This document shows positions 37,748 through 48,443 of a stretch of 64,000 bases of DNA, piece after piece. Position numbers and translations under genes: made by a program. Source of the stretch: Rhopalosiphum padi (taxonomy: Eukaryota; Arthropoda; Insecta; Hemiptera; Aphididae); the NCBI RefSeq assembly GCF_020882245.1, contig NC_083598.1:33703858-33767857 (forward strand), given 5' to 3'. Positions within the stretch are counted from its first letter, which is position 1, and each line of letters starts with the position of its first letter. The notes below the pieces were generated by a model. That model did not search any database. It was given only the letters and a program-made list of their open reading frames with translations, and was not told the DNA's origin.

Positions 37748-38569
37748 AAATGTAAAATGAAACATATGCCTAACCTACGTGTTACTTTTTTGTATACGTA
37801 TGGTTCTGTGTGTGTAACTGGAGCAAGTGTAGCATCAAAAGTCATACCACATTTAAAACTAAAATAATCATTTAAAAAAAAAATTAAAATATTTAATTGA
37901 ATAATGTACGTAAACTATAAAAATATACAAATAGTAGTAAAAATAATAAATATTTTAAGTACAAGTAACATAAACTTTATTTTTAGTAAGCAGTGTAGTA
38001 TGGAATACATACTCGTCAAATTTTAATCTTTAACTTTATATGATATTGTATAACAAAAAATGTTTAAAAATGTGTATATAAAAATAACATAATATAATAA
38101 ATATAATATTTTACACAGGAACATCACACATATATTATGAGTTAGGTTTTATTTTAATTAAACACAACAGTGGTTTTACAAGAAAAATAATTCATTAACT
38201 AATATTTCGACAAAATGAAATTACGTTATCGATATCAATTATAATATGTATTGATATCCCAATCATAAATTTCTTAAAATTATGTGTTCAAGTGATTAGT
38301 ATAATAAACGATTCTGTGTCTTTGCTGTGTAGATAACATACTTTATTACGCGTTATATCTTGCGCTTTTGGGCTTTGGATAGAAAGGATTAAATAATAAT
38401 TATCAGGCATAATGCCATGTAGGTATGTCAGTTACGTATAATCCAATATCTTCTATATTCCATTTAATTTAAATCGTGAGCATAATAATATATATGATGA
38501 CGATATTGCGTTACGATGATCATTAATAAGGATCGGTTGCAAATAACACCAGTGTGAATAGATTTATGC

Positions 38570-38574
<5 letters not shown>
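37748..38574. other. AT-rich non-coding DNA
   Basis: No feature recognised. Confidence 0.6.
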
Positions 38575-38605
<31 letters not shown>

Positions 38606-38616
38606 TGCGCGCGCGG
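38575..38616. repeat. (GT)13 followed by alternating GC tract
   Basis: (GT)n at 38575-38600 continues into GCGCGTGCGCGCGCGG, giving about 40 bp of alternating purine-pyrimidine. This composition favours left-handed Z-DNA under supercoiling. Confidence 0.9.
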
Positions 38617-38974
38617 ACGCAGAAAGGAAGACAAACGGCGAGGTTGTACAAGACTTCTTATTCATAAGATCTCAGTACGAGTCCGTGCACGTGGTGAAGG
38701 GAGGTTCAACCCACCCCGGACACCCATTACCTTTTTTTTTATATCTAGGTCATTAATATCTATTGTTTTTATAGAATTAAAAGGAAGTTTACATCTGTAA
38801 GACTCCTAATGTATAGTATAATATGTTTAAATACTACAATTAATAAACATTTTTCATATTATACTAAAAAAATTAATAAAAACGTAATATTTTTTTCATA
38901 ACCACCTTCTTGAATATATCCTGCACATAGACCTGACATAGTACCATTGATTTTTTTACGACGGTAATGCAACT
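38617..38974. other. Short less AT-rich patch, then AT-rich spacer
   Basis: 38617-38720 has raised GC with CpGs. The rest is AT-rich. The ORFs over it are extensions of translated microsatellite. Confidence 0.5.

Positions 38975-39070
<96 letters not shown>
38975..39070. repeat. Compound microsatellite (AC)9-(AT)8-(GT)31
   Basis: The AC tract (38975-38992), AT tract (38993-39008) and GT tract (39009-39070, one T interruption at 39041) form a self-complementary array, since the AC arm can pair with the GT arm around the AT centre. It ends exactly where the MITE terminus AGGGAAGTTCACC begins. Confidence 0.9.
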
Positions 39071-39072
<2 letters not shown>

Positions 39073-39783
39073 GGAAGTTCACCAAGGAAGTTGAACACTA
39101 TTTATGCTTTTAATAATAAGTCTATTTAAATTCTGATTTTTGTACTTTTTAAATATATTTTAAGATCACATATTTAAACTTATAAAGTCTTTTGCTACTT
39201 AAAAAGTATTCTGTATAACGATTCAGATGTCCATTTTGCAAACGAGAATCGAAAATCACTTATTACTTTATTAGTAATAATTTTAGTTAAAAAAGTTAAA
39301 GACATAATTCAAAATTTAAATCAATAATTTCTCAGTTATTAAAATTCAAATGTTTATGCTAAGGATAATATTCCTTAAAAATGGTTTTAAAATAATACAA
39401 AATAAATACATATAGTATGTATTAATTATATTTAGACAATCTTTCAAATTTTATATATATTTTATAACTAAAATCACTATGATCTCTTTATTCACTAAAT
39501 TCATTTTTATGAACCTATTAGTACACAAATTTAAATAACTCAAAACTATACCTCGATATTTTGAGAAAAATTACTCGCTTAATAATGTGTATTAGAAAAG
39601 GGAGGTTTTCATTTAAAAATCAGAGGTTTAAATCTCCATAGAATTCTCCTTAAGTAGTTCAATAATTTAAAGAATTTAAAAATGTGGTGTTATTATTTAG
39701 TATAATTGAAAATTCTGAAAATCAGATTTTAAATGACTGCATTATTGAAGAAAAAACAGGAAGCGTGCATGCTTATAATGAAT
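39071..39783 (+). mobile_element. Recurrent MITE family, copy with both ends (about 713 bp)
   Basis: The left end GGGAAGTTCACCAAGGAAG and its sub-terminal block (TTATGCTTTTAATAATAAGT, TTCTGATTTTTGTAC) are mirrored at the right end by GAAAATCAGATTTTAAATGACTGCATTATTGAAG and GCATGCTTATAATGAAT. The same order in inverse is seen in the copy at 48444-49220, and the interiors also share TTAAGTAGTYCAAYAA. There is no ORF, so it is non-autonomous. Target duplication is not recognisable because the left flank is a microsatellite. Confidence 0.65.
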
Positions 39784-39789
39784 ATAAAT

Positions 39790-40340
39790 ATTTATATCAT
39801 ATGGTGTACACCCATTCGATTGTGTTGTGCATGGTAGCCTGTTGTTTATTATGGCGGCCGTGACGACGGAGCCACGGGATCTTCTGGGTTTTCATATAAA
39901 AATAAATCCCTGCCGCGATTTGTAACAATATGGCATGAAATATATATATCTACGCTCCTGTCGGAAAGCTTTTTGCCAAAATGCCAATATGAAAAACTAC
40001 TCTTCGCCGCCCAGCAAATGGAAATTTAGTCTTCTGTAAAGTCACAGGTGTAGACATTTTTTTTTTTTTTTAATATTGATTCTGTTTAAACAACAGTGCT
40101 GCAGGTAACCGTCGGAAATTATTTTTTATTATTTTGACACCGGATTAATCATATGCCACGTGTGATATTTATATAATATAATTATATTTTACGAGTACGC
40201 GAATTCAACAAAATAAAAATCGAATTCAATTGGCTGTCGTTTTGTTGTCTCTTAGTTGTACGAGTATAACCTAATAATCTATTTCTAGCTATTGTACGCT
40301 GTGAAGAAAATCACCGAACGTTGTTTCCATGGCAACACAA
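39790..40340 (+). promoter_or_regulatory. CpG-bearing patch with AATATGGCGGC-like and X-box motifs
   Basis: GC is raised over about 550 bp. It includes ATGGCGGCCG (39851-39860), similar to the YY1/Pho-extended ATGGCGGC motif and also the start of a 24-codon ORF (MAAVTTEPRDLLGFHIKINP, then CRDL). A perfect X-box lies at its right end. Several other short frames on both strands read as plausible protein, so none is trusted. Best read as a candidate promoter or enhancer, possibly with a first exon. Confidence 0.4.
40323..40336. promoter_or_regulatory. RFX-type X-box GTTTCCATGGCAAC
   Basis: Perfect match to the palindromic X-box consensus GTTNCCATGGNAAC bound by RFX transcription factors. In insects these drive ciliary genes in sensory neurons. 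Its 12 fixed positions are GC-rich, so a chance match in a 64-kb AT-rich window is improbable (roughly below one in a thousand by base composition). The target gene is not identifiable here. Confidence 0.6.
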
Positions 40341-41107
40341 TTATTCTTCGATAAGATGTATAGGGCAGATTACCCGTAACATCATTATTACATAGTGGTT
40401 AAATAATGAATATACAACATAATTCAATAATGTTTCTTTAACTTCTCAGACATAAATCAGTGCATTGCAATCATTTTAATATGCATGTTTCATTATTAAC
40501 TGTCATAATACATAAGCAAATTCTGATCTTAAGTAATTAAAAGGCCATGTTCATAGTGTAAAGTTTATAATCAATTCCGTGTTTTTATTTAAAATTATAT
40601 TTTAAATATGAATGAATATTAACTTTTAAATATGAATCATCTAAAGACATGATAGTGAAGATATTATGATATTATGAAAGTAGGGCGATTAGCGTGCACT
40701 TGTATCCATCAGTTCCTGACGGATTGATTAAGGAAATTCGAGACCACAGAGTTTGCCAATGACATTCTTTTGATTGATGAGCATTCTGTGAAATTTTTCA
40801 CAGGCTACAATGATACGACAATTAACGGGACAACAATGAGTAAGCCAAGTTATTAGGTATAATATGTAACTTAAAATTGAAACATCTAATATATATATAT
40901 ATAACGTTTATGCTGTCAAAATAATTCAAATGTAATATACATTATTTTAAAATCATTTGGAATATTTAATATTCATATTACATATAGATACTCCTATAAT
41001 TTATACATTAATAGTATTTATATATTATATTGATTTATTTCAAAATAAAAATATTTAAATGATGAAAGTTTATTTCTCCATTTTTTGTAATCAAATAACA
41101 ATATACT
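40341..41107. other. AT-rich non-coding DNA with a palindrome at 40786-40803
   Basis: CTGTGAAA-TT-TTTCACAG is a perfect 8-bp inverted repeat with a 2-nt spacer, inside a less AT-rich patch (40680-40830). No ORF is supported. Confidence 0.5.
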
Positions 41108-41512
41108 ATGATAGATGTATATAATTTATTTATGTGGTATTATGTAGCTAACGATTTATTAAACTTGGTAGGAGTACCACTAAGTAATGACTTATTCTTG
41201 AGTTATATTTCTTGCGTTTTTAAAAATATATCGTATCATACTTTTACAAATTTTATTTTTTTCCACCTATGCTTATATTTTATTTCACATGTCTGTAGAC
41301 ATTTTTCACGACATCTCAAATACCTTTATAAATACAAAATGTATATTTTTGTTTTTGAAACTTTCGATGTTAAATATATATATAAACATATACTTGATGA
41401 TTCTTTTAACAGTAATCTTAGCAAGTATCAACGTTTTTTAAAACAATTTTGTTATTTATTTTTAAGTTATGACATTATACAGAATAATATATTTTCAATT
41501 TTTTTAGAATAA
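41108..41512 (+). CDS. Unassigned 134-aa ORF in AT-rich DNA
   Basis: ATG-started frame, stop-bounded upstream at 41096-41098. The protein is rich in Phe, Tyr, Leu and Cys: hydrophobic patches (SYISCVFKNI, FTNFIFFHLCLYFIS) alternate with polar ones (ILDDSFNSNLSKYQRFLKQF). There is no clear signal peptide or domain. By base composition a frame this long is unlikely by chance in this AT-rich setting (rough expectation well below one per window). Codons are dominated by A/T third positions, like the surrounding sequence. It could be a young or orphan gene, a long exon or a decayed transposon ORF. Confidence 0.3.
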   Translation: MIDVYNLFMWYYVANDLLNLVGVPLSNDLFLSYISCVFKNISYHTFTNFIFFHLCLYFISHVCRHFSRHLKYLYKYKMYIFVFETFDVKYIYKHILDDSFNSNLSKYQRFLKQFCYLFLSYDIIQNNIFSIFLE

Positions 41513-41999
41513 TTTTTAATTTCCAGAATACAATATTCTACTGAGAATATTGTTTTATATAAAAATCCAATTTTGAACGAATATTTTAATATTACAATAA
41601 TTATAAGTATTTAGAGATTAAGTTTAGCAGAGCGAAGAAATACCACCTGTACCCCGCAAAATGTTTTTTCACACTCGTCCAACATTAAATTTAAATACGT
41701 ACCTACTAATAACTAATTAACTATTCAATTAATTTAATATTTGATTTTGCATATACTTTATTTATATCTAAATATGAAACTAAAAATATATGTATTGTTT
41801 CAAAATTTAAAAACAAAACTTAAAAATTATATATACTTATAAATATAATATATATACATAGTATAGTACACTAATATCAGTGTTAGAAACATTATTATTT
41901 GAATGATTATATTTGAGGATTGCAATGATTTTGTTCCCGGCCTTTGAATAAAATACCTTTTCTGATGTCCAGAAAAAGTTATATATCACAACGAGCCTC
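41513..41999. other. AT-rich non-coding DNA
   Basis: Just downstream of the ORF lies a hairpin (41530-41553, ACAATATTCT-loop-AGAATATTGT). No other feature. Confidence 0.6.
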
Positions 42000-42320
42000 C
42001 ATATTTATTTAAACGCGCGAGAGACCTAACCTCGGGGGTAAGTATCTGGTATGAATACACGTACATTGTACATACAGTACGACTGAGTGTAATATGCATA
42101 CGACCTACCGGCTAATAATATATTATACATTTGAACACGCGTGCTGTATCGAACGACTGTTGTGCGTACGCTGTTATTTATCTATCAAGGCTCGTATAAA
42201 TTATTACGTAATATCGAGTGCGTATATCGGATGGATGTCCGCTGGTGTACGTGCGCGGTTCACGTCAAATACCAGGTAAATCGGTTGGTAGGTCGGCAGT
42301 CGTGGGCGGCGGCGGAGGGG

Positions 42321-42328
42321 TATATATA
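42321..42328 (+). promoter_or_regulatory. TATA box TATATATA
   Basis: TATATATAGG preceded by CGGCGGAGGGG and followed by GC-rich sequence, unlike the many AT repeats of the window. Expected start about 30 bp downstream, near CACCATTAATA. Confidence 0.45.
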
Positions 42329-42426
42329 GGCACACCCGCACACCATTAATAATATTAGCGGTGGTGGCGGGCCGCAGCGCGTGCTAAATCCCTTAAATTC
42401 GGCAACTGTATTAAATTTAAATTGTA

Positions 42427-42846
42427 TTATATCGTATACATCGGCCGGGTGGTAACTTCGCTCAGTGATACGCGGTATAGTGGCGTGCAAGTCTCCGTAC
42501 GCCGCTGCCGCCGCCGCCGCTGATTTACAACCGCGTCGGTAACGTCGCATAAATTACGATATACGTTATGAGTTTGGAGTATAGTGAACGGGTATGAGGG
42601 CGAAGCGACCACTTCCGTTGTGGTGTTAATTTTCCAAAGGCGCAACGGCGGCCGCATACGGTTTGGAAACGGTCCAAGTGCATCTTCTCGAAGTCCCGCA
42701 TACGCCGCGTGAAACCCAATCACTTTGTCGATCCCGGCGAAATACGTCTGCTTTCGGCGATGAGAGAGAATCTGTTTTTGAGAGTAAAGGTGGTTTGGTC
42801 GGGTGGTGGCGAGTGGATATACGGTTGGCTGTTGAGCATCTTCCAC
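42427..42846 (-). CDS. Unassigned 139-aa ORF in the CpG island (low confidence)
   Basis: ATG-started minus-strand frame (MEDAQQPTVYPLATTRPNHL at the N-terminus, an arginine-rich QRRRRQRR segment near residue 110). No domain recognised. Two other minus frames and at least one plus frame are also open over 90 codons here, which is expected at this GC. The TATA box argues for plus-strand transcription. Kept only as a record of the longest frame. Confidence 0.12.
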   Translation of the reverse strand: MEDAQQPTVYPLATTRPNHLYSQKQILSHRRKQTYFAGIDKVIGFHAAYAGLREDALGPFPNRMRPPLRLWKINTTTEVVASPSYPFTILQTHNVYRNLCDVTDAVVNQRRRRQRRTETCTPLYRVSLSEVTTRPMYTI

Positions 42847-42899
42847 GTCGTCTCTTCGGGATTTTTCGACATTTACTACATTTGACGGTTTTGGCGTCC

Positions 42900-42925
42900 A
42901 TATATATATATATATATATATATAT
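42900..42925. repeat. (TA)n microsatellite
   Basis: About 13 TA units at the edge of the CpG island. Confidence 0.9.
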
Positions 42926-43339
42926 TACATATAATGGGTAGTTAATGTATAATGATAATACGCATACTAAACATTTATTTGCATGTTTTCAATCGTTTTA
43001 TAAAATAATAATACGAACACCAGATGTGATCTGTTCAGACGTTTATAATATTTAAATACGAGTAATTATAGAAGTGGTTCGTTATCTCCTGAAAAAATTA
43101 ACACACTTGTCGAATTAACTTCATCGTAATAATTTCAAACCTAACGAGTCCTTGATCATAGTTGTAAATTATGAACACTGATTTACTACTTTACATTGAA
43201 CACTACAGTGGTCAGCATCGCCCAATAGCTCAATATGATTAAAATATACGATAATCAATATGATTGTAGAAGTCTTTATTTCGAATACAATTTAGTCAAT
43301 TATAATAGATATCTGACCTATACGTACAAAAAGCTATAA
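42926..43339. other. AT-rich non-coding DNA
   Basis: No feature recognised. Confidence 0.6.
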
Positions 43340-43696
43340 AGAAATAATAATAATAATAATAGCTTAAGCTATTCCATCAAAACACTAGACTACAATAAAT
43401 TAATAAAAGTAAAAACTATTTTGAAACTCGTTATTGTAGATAAACTCAAATCCTTTTCTTTCGATCACTCTACAAGCACCCAAAATTCATCTCATGCTAT
43501 CAACCTATTGTATTATAATCTACTAAGTACCATACAAAATATACATTTTAGTCGTTTTACTCTCTTCAATAACTTAAATCCCTGGCGGTATTTCCTTATC
43601 ACTATACGTGTGTCATATTATGTAATTTTCTGTCCTGCAGCGTTCAAAACACGATTCGTTATAAATAATACAATTTTATCTCAATATACTTCATAG
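43340..43696 (+). CDS. Long open frame without early ATG, polyasparagine start (118 codons)
   Basis: Stop-to-stop frame starting with an AAT repeat (43342-43360, poly-Asn), then IKTLDYNKLIKVKTILKLVI, then DHSTSTQNSSHAINLLYYNL, WRYFLITIRVSYYVIF and a stop at 43694-43696. There is no ATG in the frame, so it could only be an internal exon. The length is moderately unusual for this composition. No domain recognised and splice sites are not obvious. Confidence 0.2.
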   Translation, partial: RNNNNNNSLSYSIKTLDYNKLIKVKTILKLVIVDKLKSFSFDHSTSTQNSSHAINLLYYNLLSTIQNIHFSRFTLFNNLNPWRYFLITIRVSYYVIFCPAAFKTRFVINNTILSQYTS

Positions 43697-45580
43697 CGAG
43701 GTTCGGTGGTTGTTTTATTCTCTCTCTTCTCAATTTACCATAATTATCAATTGATTATCATAAATTATATTACAATGTATATTTTACCGTGTTGTAATAT
43801 TATAGGTATATATACTATATATTTTGTAACTTTCTTTAAATGCTCGTGACATGTTTTATTTGAACGAAACGATATATTATATAATAATATGTAAATAAAA
43901 ACAAGAACAAAAAAGAAATGTTCACACGTAAAGCAGACTTAGTAGCAATCTTGCAGTTTATTATCCATATCCGTGACAGCTGCAACAGTATTCCTCATAG
44001 TCTGCTACGGATGTATAATGTGTGTGTGTGGGAGGACGCATATTGCTGTCTTGTTTAGCGTATAACGCTTATTGCGCTGAATTATGAGTTTCAAATGGGT
44101 CGGGGTAAGCGATCCGTGGCGAATAAAAAACCCTTTTTGTTTGTACGTGACATGAAGTGCACGGAATCGCGAGATAGGAGGAGCGCTTAACAGTAGGCCG
44201 CCTATGTGGGTCAGTTTTCCAGATATAGAAAAAAATTAGGGAAAATTAAATACAGATATAGAGATAAATTATTATTTAACATTTTAAAGATACATTTCCA
44301 TCAACTCGATTTTTTAATTTTAATTACCTATTCTGGTTTTTTTTTACAACTAAATTACAACTAAACCAAAGAAAAAAAATCCCAAAAACTTTAAATATAA
44401 TTTGCATAGTGGCTATAAGAATATATACTCATAAACTTATTTCAGAAATTGTTTATTCACTTTCTAATTTGGAATATATTAATGGCAAAACTAATGATTA
44501 GCAATAATTTATTGACCACCAAACATTTACTCTTTAATTTAAGGATAAATAACAAAAAAGGTCCCATTTACCCTAATATTCAAATAGTGTAATGATGGAA
44601 AATGTTCTATTATTGTATACAGTACTGATCTGTTTTAACCCTACCTTGATTCGTAAAAATTGTTTACCATATATTTTACAAACTAATATTATACATTTTT
44701 CTACTACTAAAAAATAATTTGTTGCAAAACATGTCTTAAGGTGCAGAGATTCTTAAATTTGCACTCCAAAAATACAACAATAGTAAAGAATATTAAGTAC
44801 AGCCACGCATCCTTTCCACAAAAAAAAAAAAGTGATGTTAATTAAAAAAGTTCAAACTATTCCGAGAACCTTTAAATAGACTACCGATTAAGAACCGTCG
44901 TGATAATTATTAATAAGTATTTTATTTTTTAACGTATTTGTAAATTCTGTTCTGTGAATATTCTAAATACATTAAATTCTATTGATTTCAAAAGATGTAT
45001 ACAACACATGAATGATAAACCTATTTTGCATTCAATCGTATAGTTAATATTATACCGTATTATTATTTTTATTTTTATTACCTAACGTTATATTTTTCCA
45101 CAAATGTACTCTGGTTATCTTTATAAAAAAACTTTTAAAACTACTGTAAGTAATTATTATCTCAGTTAATTGGTATAAAGTGTTTAAAATAAAATTAAAC
45201 TTTTTATATCTAAAGTGTAATAATTTTCACCGAATCTTGTGAATATTTAACTAAATAATTGTATGCAGCACGCCAACGCGGAAATGTAATATTATACGTT
45301 GCACCGTGTTACGCAAAGTATAAATATTACAACCTTGAACAGGGTTCGCTTTTTTATAACAGTCCATAATGTATATACATTATCCCTAATCAGATTATTT
45401 TCACGAAATACATTGGTCGAGCACGTTTTTCCACTCATCTTATGGATTTAGTACTGAAAATACGCTTGATAGTTTTGTGCGGGTTTTATAACAATATATT
45501 TCATTTAATAACCTTTACGAACAATTTGAAAATCCATTCTATATTTCCAATATATATATATAAATTCGTGTATGATAAGA
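43697..45580. other. Mostly AT-rich DNA with a less AT-rich patch at 43980-44220
   Basis: The patch has CpGs and a donor-like GGGGTAAGCG (44102-44111) but no interpretable exon. The rest is AT-rich with A runs. No gene supported. Confidence 0.55.
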
Positions 45581-46140
45581 TAACAGTCCGCAAACCAGCG
45601 AGGTGAAGGATAACAGGATAAGCTAGTTCAAATAATTGCGATTACGCGCACAGATAGCTAACAACACGAGTAGTATCATTATATACTCGTACTGAAAATC
45701 GTGCTCTGCGGGGAACACGCCAGCTACGTCTTTATTCTAAAAATAATAAGCCCGAACTGAATAAATGTCCTGGCTGCACCATAAACATAATCGTAACGAA
45801 ATTTCCGTTGAAAAAAAATTAATAATCCTAAACACACTAGTAAAATAACGGATTTAATCACGGGCAAATGGGTTGCGTGTGATTCTGATATAACTATATT
45901 ATGACCTACCACATTTTAAACGGGTTAATGCATAATCCCCGTAACATAAACTAATATAATATATATTAAATACGCATGAATACATTATATACGCGAGTAA
46001 ATTATACACTTATACATCAGCCTGCAAAATGATATTTTTGTTTGCAAACCGATTTAATTACCAACGAGGAAACCGTGTTATAGGACACTCGTTTGTCATC
46101 GAGCTTTCAAACGGTACAATAAAACCGAAATCTAGTTGAA
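45581..46140. other. Less AT-rich patch with a 62-codon hydrophobic ORF (45724-45912, minus)
   Basis: The minus ORF starts at GTG, not ATG. It holds one membrane-like segment (VIKSVILLVCLGLLIFF) followed by YGAARTFIQFGLIIF. No ATG and no continuation. The patch may be regulatory. A hairpin-forming ACGAGTA...TACTCGT occurs at about 45667-45691. Confidence 0.25.
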
Positions 46141-48443
46141 AGTATTTTAAAGTACGGTGGATTTTTTTTCAGATGGTAGTATAGATAAAATCGTTTATTC
46201 GTTTATTCCTTTTCTATCTCCAACAGTTAATCAACACATGGATTTTACTGACTTCGTGGAATGCATTGCATAATAAATACATTTTTATTTAATATAATAT
46301 ATTTGTGATAAATAAATTAAGACAAATGAGAAAACAAAATGTAATTCTCATAAACCGTAATTATTTTTAGTTATCGATGGATTTTTTTTTTTTAATAAAT
46401 TGTGCTCTCAAATCAATATTATTGTCAAATGGAAACTAAAAGACTATCTCAACGTTGCCAACACAAAATACATTTTAATGCATAGTTCTAGAATATTTTT
46501 TTTATTTATTTATCTTTAGAAGCATTTAAAATTAAGAGTAAGGTTGAAAAAACGGCTCAGATAACAATTAGGCTAAACCAAAAAAAAAAAAAAAACTTAC
46601 CGGAATTTCTTTGTCCTTTTATGTTTTACGTATCAGACAAAAGCTTTGTCAGAAACAAAGATTACATAGAGATCCGTGCAATTCGAGGCCATTATCCTTG
46701 GCGATATAATTTTTTCTCTTTGCCTTTTCTCTTAAGAAATAAAAAAAAATCCATCCTGTTAGTTACCCGCATTAATATTTAGATACTCAAAACAAAATAA
46801 AACAAAAAAATCCCTCTAAAATCAACATATTATTTCATAATTTAGTTCATTGAATCATAGATGCATATGGATTGATGATTATAAAATCGCATTCTTGAGT
46901 TGGTCAGTATAAAACTGCCAAATAATATAATATTTTTCGTTTATATACTTGATAAGATGAATTAATTAAACATTTGCTTATTGAATAATTTGTAAAATTT
47001 AGTTTTTAGTTTTAACTATTTCCGTAACTTTTAAACAATAAATGTAAGTATCTATAATTATAATTAACTAAACTATTACTCGTAAAATATAGACAATCAA
47101 ATCAAACATATTTTTATAAATTTCAAAATTTGGTATACAATTTCATTATATTTATAAAACCTGATAAATTAAATTTATTAAATTTGTATTTTCATTCGCA
47201 TTAGAAAACTATTAATCGAATTATATAAATATGTAGTTATTTAAAATATAAATTATCTTTATCTCGTTATAAATTAAAGACATGTGTCTATCATCCACAT
47301 TTATTTATACATTTTTGAGTAACGTATAGTTTTAAAATAATTTACAATATATATATTTTTTAATCCCTTTTTATTAAAATGTATATTTATTTTAACCAAC
47401 AATCATCGTCTTTTAAAATTCAATATAATGTTTATGTTTAAAAAATTAATATCTGAATTAAATTTATAAAGTTCAATCAAACTTTAAAAAACTGTAACAT
47501 AATGGATCCTTAGTTTATGTGATTTTTTCTATACTTTTAAAGAACTAGCATTAATTCAATTTGAATATACAGATCAAATATAAACTGTATAGTTTGTTAA
47601 TTAAATTTAGTACCTACTACGACTTGTGACATGCTTCGCTGAGTAATAATATCCAATTTTTATTATAGAGTTTACAAACACGATTAAATATTTTTATAAA
47701 TTAATTGTAATTATAAAGGTAAAACTGTAAAAGTAGAGTTAAAAGGTTATTTACTCATTGGATAAATAAATGCAAAATAAAAGTTTGGTTAAAAAAAATA
47801 ATCCTCTAAAATAATTAATACAAATTCGTAAAAATAAAAATCCTAAAAAAAGTCATTTTAATTCATTCGACTGTGATATTTAAGTATATATTTTAAGAAA
47901 CTGGGATTCAATTTTCCATCTCTTATTCTCTTGATATAATAATAGTTTATGATAAACTACATTTTTCATGATATTACTACAATTCAGGAGCAACAAAAAA
48001 AGTAATTATTATTATAATATTAAGGTACCTCAAAAAGTTATTATTTTCAATTAGATTTGTTCTGCTGTCAAAGTTTTCATTAAAAACAATGCGGTTAGTT
48101 TTAAAATTACAATATTTAAATAAATTGGCAGTCAACCAGTTTTCATTAACGTAAATCCAAAATAATGATTATAATAATTTCGAATGATATTTTTTTTTAA
48201 CAAAAATATGTACTTGTAAAGCAATGTTGTTTTTATTTATTTTTTTTTTTTATCATTGTCCAATACAACAATAACAATTAACTTGAAATGTCTATTCTGC
48301 TTTAAAGTTGTATTCACGAGCAGTCGATAGAGCAGACACTATTACTGTTTTCGTATTTCGGAGTTTTCTTTGTCAATTCCTATCTCAAGTAAAAACATAT
48401 TATCATACAATAATTTTATATTTTACATGATAAAATTATGCAG
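46141..48443. other. AT-rich non-coding DNA
   Basis: Contains A runs (46579-46594) and T runs (48239-48250). No feature recognised. Confidence 0.65.

Larger units (their letters stand above)
42000..42900 (+). promoter_or_regulatory. CpG-rich island with canonical TATA box
   Basis: About 900 bp of high GC and CpG. GGGGTATATATAGGC (TATA at 42321-42328) sits in GC-rich context, as in focused insect promoters, predicting a start near 42350 on the plus strand. No ATG follows until 42568, so a leader of about 220 nt is implied. There ATGAGTTTGGAGTATAGTGA runs into CGG/GTATGAG, a possible first coding exon of eight codons (MSLEYSER) ending at a donor. A CCG repeat lies at 42507-42520. Overlapping ORFs on both strands result mainly from high GC. 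Confidence 0.5.

Noticed and set aside
38873..39085. 70-codon minus frame of alternating Thr-His and Val-Cys.
   Set aside because: It is a translation of the compound microsatellite.
39850..40060. Three different frames (two plus, one minus) that each read as plausible protein, two with splice-like boundaries.
   Set aside because: Mutually exclusive readings of equal quality show that coding appearance alone is not reliable in these patches.
42141..42941. Multiple overlapping ORFs in the 42-kb island, including a basic Cys-containing minus frame starting MDAKTVKCSKCRKI.
   Set aside because: Four or more frames are open at once because of high GC, and no frame shows domain structure. Only the longest was listed, with low confidence.
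45724..45912. Resemblance of the minus-strand hydrophobic frame (YGAARTFIQFGLIIF) to the N-terminal region of UPF0014/FetB-type ABC permeases, which would imply gene transfer.
   Set aside because: The spacing before the Arg-Thr-x-x-Gln block is about two residues short, the frame starts at GTG after a stop, and nothing of the remaining protein follows. Most likely coincidence.
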